The notes below the pieces were generated by a model. It was not told where the DNA came from, made no database searches, and saw only the letters and a program-made list of their open reading frames with translations. A program made the position numbers and the translations under genes. A DNA stretch of 64,000 nucleotides, taken from Capitella teleta. Lineage: Eukaryota; Annelida; Polychaeta; Capitellidae. The stretch lies in NCBI GenBank assembly GCA_000328365.1, contig KB294061.1, positions 63,497-127,496 of the forward strand, given 5' to 3'. Below, one piece after another: positions 43,723 through 58,071 of this stretch; the stretch's first letter is position 1; each line of letters begins with the position of its first letter.

Positions 43723-45120
43723 TTCTACTGTTATCTATTGTAAATATCCTTTCATTGAATAAAACCAAAAAGTTCCGTTATTGATATATAGAACAACTTT
43801 GAGTTTGATGGTGCTTTTCCGAAGATATTCCGACTTACACAATCGGCTGACATTGCCAAGGTCGGAAGGCTAATCTTTCTCAGCGAATTAGAAACGTGGC
43901 CTTCGTGGGTGTGTCATTTATCGATCATCGCTTGACTTCTCTCGGTAAGACTGAGCTTTTTCTTAGATTTCATATTTAATATTCATGCGACATTGGATAG
44001 GCCTCAAAACCTGATTCAAATCGTATGCTATAGTGCATTGATTTCCTATGTTATGTAATAGTATCATAGTATGTAATACTAATACTAGTAATATCTCCCC
44101 AAGCCGTAGCGTAGCGTATAGGAACTGCTCCGCTACCCTTGGGGAGCTAAGTATAATAGTTCATAGTATTGATACTATTAGTTAGTCATAGGAGGATATC
44201 CTTGTCCGATATCCGTGACAGCACGGATATTCATATTGGGGGTGTTCAGTACTATCCGTGATCCGTGTTTCAACACGGATAGTTAAACACGGATAGTGTA
44301 AATTTTAAGTGTTTGTTTTGAGCGCACAGTGAGCGTAGCGCACAGCCATTCCGCACACAAACGCTGCTCACTGAAGCTGAGCGATGTCAATTACAAGATT
44401 ACATGATGTCAATGATGCGCTAATTCTGATTTGTTTTAAATAAACACAATTCCATGCCCTTGAATCTCTTCAGTCATCACGCAAAAGTGACGTAACCACG
44501 CGTTGTTGACTATCTCCTTTAGTACTTATTTTTCAACACGTGACAGCTTTTGTCAATTGCAGTTATCGTGTGAACAACAAACAGCACTGAATTTCATCAC
44601 TTTCTCGACCTTGAACCATGTTGAAATGGTTAATGTTAATATAGACTAATGATAATAATAATAATTTATTCAATTAAGAGTGCTAAAACCTCATATAAGA
44701 AACAATTTCTAAGCACTAGTACATGTAGGCCCCCCACTGGTTTCGAACAAAATTTAGTACCAGCGTCTACCTGGTATGGCTCTGCAGACCCTGGTGCCTT
44801 CATAAATATAATTACAAGCCTGGAATTCTAGAAATCGTTGTTCGCAAACTGGAGTTTAATGCGTTTACCATACAGCGAGACCCATTGGGCTCGCTGTAGT
44901 ATGTCAGCTATTTAATGGTTAATACTGAATCATACATAGTGAATGTTGACTTAAATAATGTCCCTTTGTAAGTTCATGTAGCGAGCGGGTCAAGTTGGCC
45001 CATCAAGTCCCCACGCAATAGCGTAGTCTATAAGTATAAGTATAATACATTGTATGTTACTATGTACTGCTCCACGTACTAGGCCTACCCATGGGCCATG
45101 GCCATCATTAATCATTGAAA
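43723..45120. other. Intergenic with two hairpin-forming segments
   Basis: At 44096-44155 a stem-loop is made by CTCCCCAAGCCGTAGCG and CGCTACCCTTGGGGAG. At 44210-44300 TATCCGTG and CACGGATA alternate several times. Elsewhere a poly-ATAAT stretch (44650-44670) and no coding signal. Confidence 0.45.
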
Positions 45121-45323
45121 GGGATGGGGAACTGAATTTTAAGTGATTGTAAAAGATAGGGAACTCGGTGTTTCATCACAGCTCCTGACGTCACGCCTAA
45201 TTATCAATATATCTCCCGCGAAATCGTTAGGGATGATATTCCTTGTGTGGGCCAGGCATAGGAATCATTTTTGGTGCATCAAATAACGACTCAAAGTCCA
45301 TTTTTAACCAGTTCTCCCTCCCT
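45121..45323. mobile_element. MITE (GGGATGGGGAACTG family), internally shortened copy
   Basis: Begins GGGATGGGGAACTGAATTTT and ends GTTCTCCCTCCCTTTAA, both matching the full copy at 25994-26693. The middle of the element is absent. Only one side keeps TTAA clearly (right); the left reads TGAAA. Confidence 0.75.
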
Positions 45324-48300
45324 TTAATGGTGAGCTACGAGAGGGTCCTGATTCTCATGACAATAAATGCTGCCCAGTTCAGTCTTAAATATTGAATGAT
45401 AGTAACATAAGTTAGTTTTATTCAATCAAATTAATCAGCAATCGTGATTATTGAATAAACTGATAGTAATGAGTGATAGGAGCACTTGTCAAATAACCCC
45501 GGAACCTGAAGTATATTATTAATTTATTATTATGCAATTGGGCGAAGGGTCCCCCCAATAATGCCATCAGTATGTTGACTTCATGTCTTAAGACTCAGCC
45601 TCATGAATCACTGATTTGAATGATGAACTGATTCGACTGATGCAGTGATTAGGGAATGACTGAGCAATGTTCACGTTGTCAACAATGTTAACAATCACCA
45701 CGAAACTGAATGACTGAACCAGTCACTGATCTGGGCAGTCTGCATCATTTACATTCATTGTTGCCGTTAAACTTTTCATAAGCCTCTTTACTTCAGGTTC
45801 TTGTCATTCATTCATCATGTTTCACTTATAAATAATTGTATCTTTAATTTGTAATACTAAATCACACTTGATGCTACTGTAATCTGAAGATTAACATGAA
45901 TCAACCAGTTTTGGCCGCCCAAAGTGCAAACTTGCCATGATTGACCATGTTCAATCACCGATGTACCTCTCAAATTTCTCCAGTGGTCACTGGTCACGGA
46001 ATTGAACGTGTTGCTCAAAGCTCATAAATCTCAAGAAGAATCATTGTGGGATAATATTCATATTTGTGTCATTCAGGATCAACCTACTAAAGCTACTTCA
46101 GCTGAAGGGCAAGTTCTTTTGGCATACTGTCAGACACTGTACACATTCACCGCCACAGCAATTTCGGGCTGATACCCGGTCACCCCCATGTAAAGTCAGC
46201 GGCTACATGCGACTTCAAAGAGAATATCTCGAATTAGTGTTGTCAATTGCAATCACGAGAAAGACTATCACATGCAGTGACAGTAGCGCCAACTACCCTC
46301 ATTCCCTAATTAGTTGGCTCTGAAGTAACCCCTAAAATAGAAAAGTCCTTTGCTTTGCTGCTTTCATTCGGGTTTGTCAAGGCGATATAACACAAATCAA
46401 TTAGTAACTGAGCACTGTGTCAACGCCAGAAGTATAATTCTGTGATTATTGTAATAAATATATCGAAGGTGAGTTTGATTAATATCATGAGGAAATGTCC
46501 TGAAATTGTACAATGCATTCAGTCAACCTCTACAAAAAATTACAGAGATGACGCTAAAGTGGTTATTGTATGCGCCTTTGGCTTTAACTGCAAAAGACAA
46601 GGATAATCTCGTGTTGGGCGTGAAAAGACGGTGATCACCATCTTTGGCAGTGAATGTGTTGATCCGCCTTTAAATCCCAGGGACGAATCGTTTGTAATGT
46701 TCATTGTGTCATGTAGGGGCCACGATGCCTAGCATGCTGAGGGTACTGGGTTCGATTTTTGTGGGCCAATTTGCCGGGGTTGAATTTTGCGGTCTGAAAA
46801 CCCACATGTCCACAGCATGACAGATTGCATAGTGTCAAAATGTGTTACTTGGTTGGACAGCCTTCATGGCTGCCCTTTGCTTGTATGCTCGCCAGGGAGT
46901 TGGGTTTGTGATTAATGGGGCCTGACTCTATTCAATTAGCAAGTGTAAATTTATGTACTAAAGCTGCAATATTAAATTTTCAAGAAATTTATGGGTCTGC
47001 AAGGGAATGTATTATGAATTTTAATTTATCAAGTATGTTTTGCAGCAAAGTGATCTAAACGGATGGGGGGTGTTTGTGACTGGATGGCCTTGTGTTTATG
47101 TAATATATGATATGTTCTTGACAATTTTATTAATGTTTTTGTTTTACGGTTGAATTTGATTCCAATATCTGATTTTCATTAGTTTGCTTTGAGAAACATG
47201 TATGAGACATTCAGAGATTAAATTGTTTTGGACTTGATTTTGTATTTTGTGTGTGCTGAAAATGCAAAGCAAACAATTTTACTAAAATCACCCGTTGATA
47301 TGGCTGACCCATTTTCAAATTTTATTCCGAGCTCTCTAGGTAGAAGGATGCACACGATCGTAGATCACCAGTACATGCCTCCGATTCCTCACTGTGTGTT
47401 TGAGGGCCAAGTAATCAGACTAGTCGGCTGAGGAGCAATGTTTCTGATGACATTGCTCTTGGCTCACTTGGGCGTAAGTCATGCGACCATCCTCACATGG
47501 TTGTAAACTTATGAGCCATAAATATGTACCCTTACGCTATTTATGTATGGACGGCAAAGCAACCATCATTTGCAGCGTACATTTGATATCACATCAGCCA
47601 CAAACTCAACTCGTCAATTTACACTTAGATCTGGCCTTTCATGACCTTAACTTAATCATTTATATGTCAAACAATTCACGTCAGTTTTTCACTGTTCTAT
47701 AAGCATAGACGCATGTGATAGCAGGGTTGCACTATATCATATTATCACAGTGCTCATTGTGTGATAACGACTGATAGCAGCCATTGACTCTGTGAATATG
47801 TCATCCGTCCCACTCTGCTGTCTCTTTGGCGTGTTGTGCTGAGGACATCAGCTGACTCAAGTGTTTAGTTCTGGTTGGAGTACTTACTAAGCCTGCTAAG
47901 GTGTAGTATTGACTTATTTTGAATGTGCATAGAGGTCACAGTGTTCTATTTTGATGACTCTCTTTGAAGGTCAGCAATTGCATGAATAGTTAGGACTTAG
48001 GAACCATTGACCTTTCTAGTTAACTGTAATTTACTTTTTTTTAATTGTTTGTGTTGAAGCTTGACTGAAACTGTGAAAGGATGTTCTTGTGAGCCGTGCA
48101 AAGTTAGTTTATCGGTGATATTTTTCTACGGGGATTGACTTTGTCTTTGTGAGATTTTCATGCAGGGTGAGGTCTCATTTCTCACTTTCCATTAATACTG
48201 CTGGATAATCTCAATTTGTTGCAAGTGCCAGGGCCTGTCAAAATGAATACACGTATGAAGTCTTGAATTGAATTGAATTGAATTTATTATTTTATATAGC

Positions 48301-48990
48301 GCAACATGATGCATGATGCATTTCTATGCGCTTCACAAAGCCATGTCATTGCGAAATTCTAAAAAAATGCGTTTTCAAGTTCTTTTTAAAAGTAGAGAAA
48401 GTCATTGGTTTACGGAGGCTCATTGAGATACAGTAACATTGATCACTAAGTTGCGCAATGACCAAATCACATAACATAATAACGCAACCCTCACCTTGTG
48501 AAGTGCATGTTTGTTAACATGAACCACAGCATATTGATTATTGATAGAACAACAGAACTGGTTATCCGCTCCTCAGGATTCAATAGCATCTTTGTCTGAG
48601 CATTTGGCTTTCATCTGGACATCGGCATCAAAAGTTGTTTCAATTTACTTAGCTGGAATTGGATCAATGTACATTGTATTGTACAATGGGCTCTACACAT
48701 TTTGAGTTCTTCCGAATCAGTTGTGTGCGACTAAACTAATACAAATGTTAAAAGAATTTATAGAGTAACCATATGAAATATAGTATACTAGGTCACCTAA
48801 ATAAATCCCTGTTATTGAAGGAAAATAAAAGGTGCTGTGGCAGCTATGCATGCACCCAGTTCTCAGTCTTGGTTCAGTCTACAATCTGATATCTCCAATG
48901 CAATCATCAAGGTATATTTGAGACCATCTTTGCCTGACTTGATGACTCGCTGACTTGATCTTTGGTTTATTTTGTGCAGATTGAGTGAAG
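45324..48990. other. Intergenic upstream of GDH
   Basis: No gene recognised in 3.6 kb. A tRNA-like scrap lies near 46715-46775 (GGTACTGGGTTCGATTTTTG, a B-box-like word). At 48268-48345 repeated GAATT units precede TATATAGCGC and CTATGCGCTTCAC, a common dispersed repeat pattern in aquatic animals. The GDH coding exon begins after an acceptor ending at 48979 (TTTTGTGCAG), so a non-coding first exon of GDH should lie somewhere in the right part of this stretch. Confidence 0.4.
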
Positions 48991-51260
<2,270 letters not shown>

Positions 51261-52232
51261 ATCTCATCGAAGAATAGCTATCTTTACCATAATTATGTAA
51301 TATACATTATGTTGTAAGCTTGGCTCTTCCCACCCTCAGATATGCGGATAAAAGTATCGACTGCAGCAACAAGTTTTTTTTACCCTTTTGGAACGTGCAA
51401 TTTTTTTTTAGCAGTGTTGTTCAAAAGAGATTCAATAGTAGGTTCATGGATAAATTAGATGCTATTTTTTTGTTTAAATGTTGAAGCTGTTTGTTGCGTA
51501 TCAATGGGTCTACCTTTTTTTTCTTGTTATATTCTTTGTGTAAATTGAAACCAAATTTAATGAGCATGAACACTAAATTTGATGTTTTATTCCTCTATCC
51601 TCTTATCTATTCTTCTATCTATTTCAAGTTCTGGTTTGTGCAATAATCAATGGCGATCACAAACTATTGAAATTTCCTATCTGGGTTCGAGGTGCTGCCT
51701 AATTATGTAGTATTCAATTTTAAAAAGAATGCTGTACAAATATTTTGTTTCCTAAAATAGTCCATGCATTTGTTGCACAGTGCTAATGATTTGGAAGATG
51801 AATATCTATTTTAAGCAATGTTACTGCTCAAATCAGCTATGATAACACACAAAATACCGGTATAGTATATATCATACATGTGCATGGGTTAAATACAGTC
51901 GTCTCTGGGGCATAACGTTCATTTAACATTATGATTTATCACGTTTAACTTTGGACTGTTTGGTCTGGTGCGTTATGATATTTGTGAAGTAATAGCATTC
52001 TGGGTGCCTAAAAGAAAGAAATCTGGGCGTTTTATAAGAAAGCGGATTTCCTGGAATACAATAAGGATAGCGAAACTCGATCACAGATATCATACAGAGA
52101 GACACCTAATTAATGCACACATATTATATTTCCCTTTAATCAATATTATGGTAACATAAAAGAAAATTATTAACATAATATAACGAGCTATGTCATAATT
52201 ACTTCAAATCCGGCGGCAATCCAACTAAATGT
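51261..52232. other. 3' UTR of GDH and intergenic
   Basis: T-rich 3' UTR-like sequence to about 51800. Near 51896 TACAGTCGTCTCTGGGGCAT resembles a Tigger-type terminus and is followed by CATAACG and GCGTTATGATA words, but no matching second end was found. Confidence 0.4.
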
Positions 52233-52565
52233 AGGGGCACCGAATAGCTCGGTGGGTTAAACCGGCTGACTGCAATCCTATGCCGACCACGGGGGTCGGG
52301 TTCGAGACACTGTCAGGCCACGGGCGTTATGATTGTGAATTCTAATTGCAATTCGTTATAATTGTAATTCTTCAGTGACTCTGCAGTGCTGCCCAACTGC
52401 GTAACAAGGCCGGGTGCTGTGTACTACTGTCTATGGTGGTATGCAGGATAAAGAAACCTTGGGATTTATCGATAAGAGTAGGGGGAAACCCCGGTCCCAG
52501 GCCTTCTGTTCTGGCGCCCGTATCATCCGATTGGTTTGGGTGGAGCCGTAAAATCCAATCACGCC
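52233..52565 (+). mobile_element. tRNA-derived SINE, family 1, copy D
   Basis: Head GGGGCACCGAATAGCTCGG with A and B boxes (B box GGTTCGAGAC), then GGCGTTATGATTGTGAATTC, GACTCTGCAGTGCTGCCCAA and TTTGGGTGGAGCCGTAAAAT. Flanks CAATCCAACTAAATG and CAATCCAAATG suggest an imperfect target duplication. About as well preserved as copy A. Confidence 0.9.
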
Positions 52566-53689
52566 CAATCCAAATGCTCATCGAGGATTCAGGATGATCG
52601 TCCGGTCTTATCTTGTGGAACTATTATGATCACGTGTGTTACCAAGTATAAAAAATTAGTTGAAAATAACCGATAAAAGGATAACATTAATATAATAATA
52701 AAGACCAGATTAATAATAATAATGATAATAATAAAGACAAGATAAGGCTATTATAATTATTCTGATTGGAAGTGCTAATTGAACACCATTTGGTCACGGA
52801 TACCTGCAGCACAATCACCTAACGATTTGCTATACATGCTATACATGCCATATGTGGCAAATTGTGTGTCATGGTGCCAAATATCTTGGTCATTTTAGTT
52901 GTGATAGTTTGTCTGGTGCCGCTGATATAAACCGTCAACGTCGGAAGCTATATTATATGTTCAGGGAAATACTCTGACTAGACAGATATTTATGTGTTCA
53001 CCTGATGTAAAAGTCCGACTATTCTGAATCTATTGCTCGTCAATGTATACTTCCTACCTTTGGTGCCATTACAGAGTGGCTTCTACACGCATACATATTG
53101 TATATACCGGTAGCTTACAATTATGCATTGCGCATTTTATTACGCGTGCCTAGATATCCTACTGCTACATACACAAATGTTTTTTACGTTAATGTTCCTG
53201 GTCCTTTGCCTACCCAGAGCAATATCATATGTACGGCTTTATATGTCGGCTGAATAAGTTATCTAACTGCATTATATCCACCCACACTCAGTGCTATTTA
53301 AAACGACATTCAGTGCGGTGTCATTGAACATTCCAAAATTTAGCGTTTTTGGCAACAGTGTCTGTTATTTAAGAGCAAGAATTAATTAATTTTATGATTA
53401 AATAAAGTGTTCTTTGTTTGTCCATGTACAACTAATACACACTTTCCTGTTTACCTGTTCACATAGACCATTAAGTATGAATAACTGTGTTTGAATTTAA
53501 TGGATTAAGCAACAAGCAGGGTCAATGCATGTAATAGCATAGGAACAGGCAGGTGTCTATGAAGGCAGGAGTGCGATAGAACAGATCTTCAGTTTGAGGA
53601 TATTATGTGAGAAATTCAAAGCACAGCAAAGAGAGCTCCACCACGTTTGTTGACTTCAAAGATTGATGCAGTTGATATAGTATGACGTG
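52566..53689. other. Intergenic, no gene recognised
   Basis: AT-rich with ATAATA stretches at 52690-52735. No coding signal or transposon borders seen. Confidence 0.3.
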
Positions 53690-54560
53690 AAGAGAGTGTG
53701 GAACACCATTAGGCGATTCAACATTGGAATGAAGATCGTCAAGTCCATCAAACAACTGTAGGCAACAAAGGCAGAATCAATGCCTGCTCTCCCCTACCTT
53801 GTTGAGCATCATTTTGGAACACATAATGAGAGAGGCGCCGTGTCGATCAGAGGACTTGACATCACAAACCATACATTTGCTGATGACATTGATGATGTCC
53901 CCGGCTCCGAAACTGAACTATCAGGAGAGCTAATTATCAGGTTAAATGAAGCATTCTAGAAGTTCGGAATGAAGATGAGTGCTGAGAAACAAGATAACGA
54001 ATAACCAAGACAATTATGCCAGTCACTGTGCCAATTATATTAAACGGCCAACCTTTGGAAAGACTGAGTGAGCCAGTTCATATACTTGGGGGCAGTGGAC
54101 AAACACGGAAGTGAGATCAAGAATCGCACAAGTGTCAGCTGCCTGCATGAAACTGAAGAAGGTCTAGAATGATAAATCCATCACAGTCAAACTCAGATTC
54201 AGATTCCTCCGAACCCAGTGTTTCTTTATGCATCAGAAACGTGGACTCTTGCATTACAGAATAAACTAGTAGCTTTCGAAATGAGATGTTACAGAAAAAT
54301 CTTGACTACCTCATGCAGTGAGCAAGTGAGAACCACTGACATCAGGAACATAATCAACGACAGCATAGGCGAGCATTACGAGCTACTTGCAGTAGCATAA
54401 AAGAGAAAACTGAAATTGTTCGCCACATCAAAATCAAGAAACGGACTGGGTTGAGATTAGACGAGGCAAAGCAGCGGGCACGGGACATGCACTAGTAGAT
54501 CAACTCCACGTCCCTACAATTCCACCAGGAGTCAAGGGGCAGGCAAGCTATTAAGGCTAG
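53690..54560 (+). mobile_element. LINE reverse transcriptase fragment
   Basis: Shifting frames encode SPTLLSIILEHIMREA-like sequence, then RGLDITNHTFADDIDDVPGS with the FADD catalytic motif, LNEAF.KFGMKMSAEKQ, and from 54218 FLYASETWTLALQNKLVAFE followed by MRCYRKILTTSCSEQVRT. This order (FADD, then LYGSETWT, then the RR/K-rich tail) is that of a widespread LINE type in invertebrates. Many breaks; 5'-truncated. Confidence 0.75.
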
Positions 54561-55648
54561 GCTTAAAACATTGTGAATATTTAATTATTTATGACAAATA
54601 CATGATACATGTACCGCACGCTAGCGCAGATCTCCCCCCCCCCCTTCGTTTTGTCCTGATAGTTCGTTCCCTTACAAAGGAATTATAGTCATGTACTGTA
54701 TATACTAGTAAATACTGTATTGTTGGTTAATGTTGAACTTGAGGATATCTCATCATAACATTCACCATGGAAGATATTAATGATACATGTACATGCAAGT
54801 GCTGCACTAGCCCTATATGCTATGGATGATCCCGATCGCCCGTGAACATTGGCACACAGCCTATGAAAATGAAAATCTAAATGAATTTAACCCAGAAAAT
54901 ATGTTATTGGTTCCGACATACGTACCTGTAATGTTTTCTGTAGGGTCTGAGTAATCGCAAGTGCGAATTTAATCAGAAAAAGTCGAAGTATATGCATGAT
55001 TCACATCAAATGAAGGGATTTCATAAGGCAAATAAACCAGTGTTCTAGGATAATGCTCACAAAGATTCTGATAGCACCCTCCACTGATTTAATTATCAAG
55101 TATTTAATATATTACATGGTCAGCTCAGGAAACATTAAATGAGTACGAAGTCTAGCAGTTTCTCTGTGTCAGCTCTGGCTGAGACTGGCTCTAGTTACTA
55201 GAATGTACTCTGGATGTGGATGTCTCTCGGTACTGCTCACTTGTCCGAAACATTGAACCTGCAACTTAATTTCTTACATAATTATCAGAGTTTATATCTC
55301 AGCTCGAATTCGGGAGCATATAGCTAACAACCATATGTAGCGCGTTGTCTCTCGCCCATCCTTCGGTCCCTAGTCCCTTCCAACCCTCGAGATTTTATAG
55401 GCTTCCCTTCAGCACCCGTCCAGTGACCTAATCGATGAAGAGATCAATCCGGTAACGACCAGAGCCCCGCACAACGTATTGGCCAGATTTTAAGTATTCA
55501 AATCCCGCAAGATGATTTATTTTCAGTCTCAACATTCTCTGAAGAAAGAGGTGAATTGACTTCTGGATATATGGGTTATGAGTTATGGGAACGAGAAATG
55601 GTAGAATATTAACGTAGTTAATAAAGGTTATTAATGTACGTAATTGAA
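54561..55648. other. Intergenic, no gene recognised
   Basis: A C tract at 54635-54645. The minus-strand open frame around 55428-55739 has no motif known to me. Confidence 0.3.
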
Positions 55649-56026
55649 GGGATGGGGAACTGAATTTGAAGTGATGTTCTATTGACTCATAGCACCAGTT
55701 GATAGCATTCCGTGCCAAGAACACCATGCCTGGATGCAAGCGTAAGGAAATAATGCATTCCGACTATATCGGGGTTAGCATTGCGCCCATGGGAGAATGG
55801 CTTCCATTGCAAAGTATAGGAGGCAAACGTCAGCTGAGGGTTTGCCGTGATTGGTCCCGTTGCCCTCGTGAAGCTATCGATTTCAGCCAACCAGAGCAGA
55901 CCATCTTAACCATAAAAGGACATCTTTGTTGTTTACGACACGAAAGCGTCAGTATTGCGCATGCGTGGTGCACTCTGGCTGACCTTTTTACTGTTTCAGG
56001 ATGAGAAACCATGGTAGGTGTCCGAA
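55649..56026. mobile_element. MITE (GGGATGGGGAACTG family), 5' part, ending in poly-A
   Basis: Matches the first half of the copy at 25994-26693 (GGAGGCAAACGTCAGCTGA, GGTGCACTCTGGCTGACCTT, TTTCAGGATGAGAAAC) and then stops at an A-rich tract (56028-56062). Minor differences throughout indicate independent decay. Confidence 0.8.
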
Positions 56027-56029
56027 AAG

Positions 56030-56060
<31 letters not shown>

Positions 56061-56062
56061 GA

Positions 56063-57251
56063 GGAAAAACTGTGCCAGTGTTTAAATACCAACATGTAGT
56101 GCTATGCCTCTGTGACTGCAATTATTTAAATATCTTATGGGCTGACTATGTAATTTAATAAATACCTGGTATGACGGGTGCTACCAGATTTTTTGTGGGC
56201 ATTATTCTAGTATATTGGTAGTATGAAGGTTCATGAAACCGATTCTTTGATATGAATATACTTTTTCTGATATTTTCGCACCTGTGACTATTCAGACCCT
56301 ACCGAAAATTTTACAGGTACGGATGTCGGAACCGATAAAACCTTTTCTGGGTTGATCTCATTCAGATCTTCAATGTGATGTGCTGTGTGTCTATGTTCGA
56401 ACGGTAAACTTAGCTTTGACTTAATCCAGGTAATTAATTAACGATTTTACCTATTTTCCACCGAATGGAGTTTGTCCGATTTTGAGTGTGTTATATATAT
56501 ATATATAATGTTTATTCATCGAAATACATATACGGATATGATTTATGTATTTCATTTAGGGGGGGGGGGGAACAGAAAGAACAAAAAGAATAATAATACA
56601 AAAAGTAGAATAAAATAAAAAGAAGAATATGTTAATTACAACAAAGTTCTTCGAGAAACATAGTAAATTCACAAGTTGTCCAACCGTTATTAATTAATTC
56701 GTTGCAATCTCGCAAACGGATTAAATCTCTGATGACGCATTATAAGGGGATCAGTCCGCATGTATTCCGCTGAAAATAAATTCTGTTGCAATTTTGTCCG
56801 GGTCGACCCTTTTTAAGTGCAAAACTGGCCTACCTATTAAGTACTCAAGGCAAGCTAAGAAAGGGCGGGAAAGAATTCAATTTCTGTAGCAGTCCTAAAT
56901 TCGGAGGATCTATATTGTTGATCTGCTCATGTGATTTGTTATTGTTGTATGGCGCGAAATATCCCTCCGCAGTCTTTCGTATCTCTCTCAAAACCGGAGA
57001 TAAATGTAATTAATATGTAAAAAAGTTTGACACACAGTATAGTTCTACTTTGAGTGCGTTTAAGTCTTCACTTGCAGCTGAAAAATATTTATTTCCGCGT
57101 ATCTCTTTCTTGTTGCGGATGTGAAATTCATGCGCGTTGTTGTGAATAGCGCTTAGATTTTGACAGCTCGTCGAATAAAGTCGGAACCCCAATCGTTCTG
57201 TCCTGTTTTGGAGCATTTTAAACCAGGAATCGTATTATTCAAACCGCCAAG
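56063..57251. promoter_or_regulatory. Upstream region of the tetraspanin gene
   Basis: Contains an A tract, a (TA)n run at 56491-56507, a G run at 56561-56570 and no coding sequence I recognise. The last ~200 bp before 57252 should hold the promoter and 5' UTR of the tetraspanin exon; no TATA box is evident. Confidence 0.35.
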
Positions 57252-57314
57252 ATGGTCGAGGGAGGAATGAAATGTGTCAAGTACCTCCTCTTTGCTTTCA
57301 ACCTTATCTTCTTC
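57252..57314 (+). CDS. Tetraspanin (CD63/CD9/CD81-like), first coding exon
   Basis: ATG at 57252 (context CCAAGATGG) opens MVEGGMKCVKYLLFAFNLIF and F, followed by a consensus donor GTGAGT at 57315. This is the start of a tetraspanin: a short N-terminus with a palmitoylatable Cys (KCVKYLLF) leading into the first membrane helix (compare MxVEGGMKCVKFLLY of CD63 and KCIKYLLFxFNFxFW of CD9/CD81). In the family the first coding exon ends in the first helix, as here. The remaining exons were not found up to 64000, so intron 1 is at least 6.7 kb, far longer than other introns in the window. Tetraspanins organise membrane protein webs in the plasma membrane or endosomes. Confidence 0.85.
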
Positions 57315-57912
57315 GTGAGTATTATGATTTTTTTCTCTCTGATGTTTCTATCGGACAACCTCCAAATCTTTATCTGTATTGAATCTTGAATTGTTTTTAA
57401 GATGCTCCCGAAGGCGAAGGGTTAACAACTTAATAGAGTGGCAATTGTGGTTTCACATAATACATAGCATACACTGTGTATGAATATGGGCGCCAGAGCT
57501 GAAACCGGGATTACACATGTGATTCTTATTAACTTAACCGGACTTCAGTTAACCCTCATTAGTCATAACTATTTAGGCGTAATCAATGAGCTTAATCGGG
57601 TATGGATGATGATGATGAAGTCTCTATATACTCATATAGTATTCATCATATAGCCTTCAGTATGTTAGCTTGCAGTTGGATAGCATAAGCATTGCAGATT
57701 CGCAGAGGATCAAATTATAGCTAATTGAAACTCGATCTTACGTTGGCAGAGTGGAGAGGCTGGGGATTGAGAAGTTGAGTTCATGACAAATACTTCCATT
57801 AATAAGACAGTTAGCTAAAACTCATGCCCATGACATTGAAGATATTACATGGTAATAGTTGCCACTCACTCAGTGTTACATATTCCAGAACAATTATGAG
57901 CATTATGTATTG

Positions 57913-58071
57913 CAATTTTGAAATTTTCAGCCAGAAACAGTTAAAATGTAAGTGCTTTGATTCAAAGCACTCACACTTTCAGTTTAACTGTTTCAGGCTG
58001 AAAATTCAAAATTGTTGGAATAGAAATGTCATTCAAAGCCTTTGAATGACATTTCTATTCAAACAATTTTG
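57913..58071. repeat. Two adjacent overlapping palindromes
   Basis: Palindrome 1 (57913-58014): CAATTTTGAAATTTTCAGCC pairs with GGCTGAAAATTCAAAATTG around the centre GCTTTGATTCAAAGC. Palindrome 2 (58007-58071): GGAATAGAAATGTCATTCAA pairs with TTGAATGACATTTCTATTC around AAAGCCTTT, with arms CAAAATTGTT and AACAATTTTG. The CAAAATTG arm at 58007-58014 belongs to both. Confidence 0.92.

Noticed and set aside
48985-48990. Earlier GDH start two codons upstream
   Set aside because: It would use GTG; the ATG at 48991 is the proper start after the acceptor at 48979.
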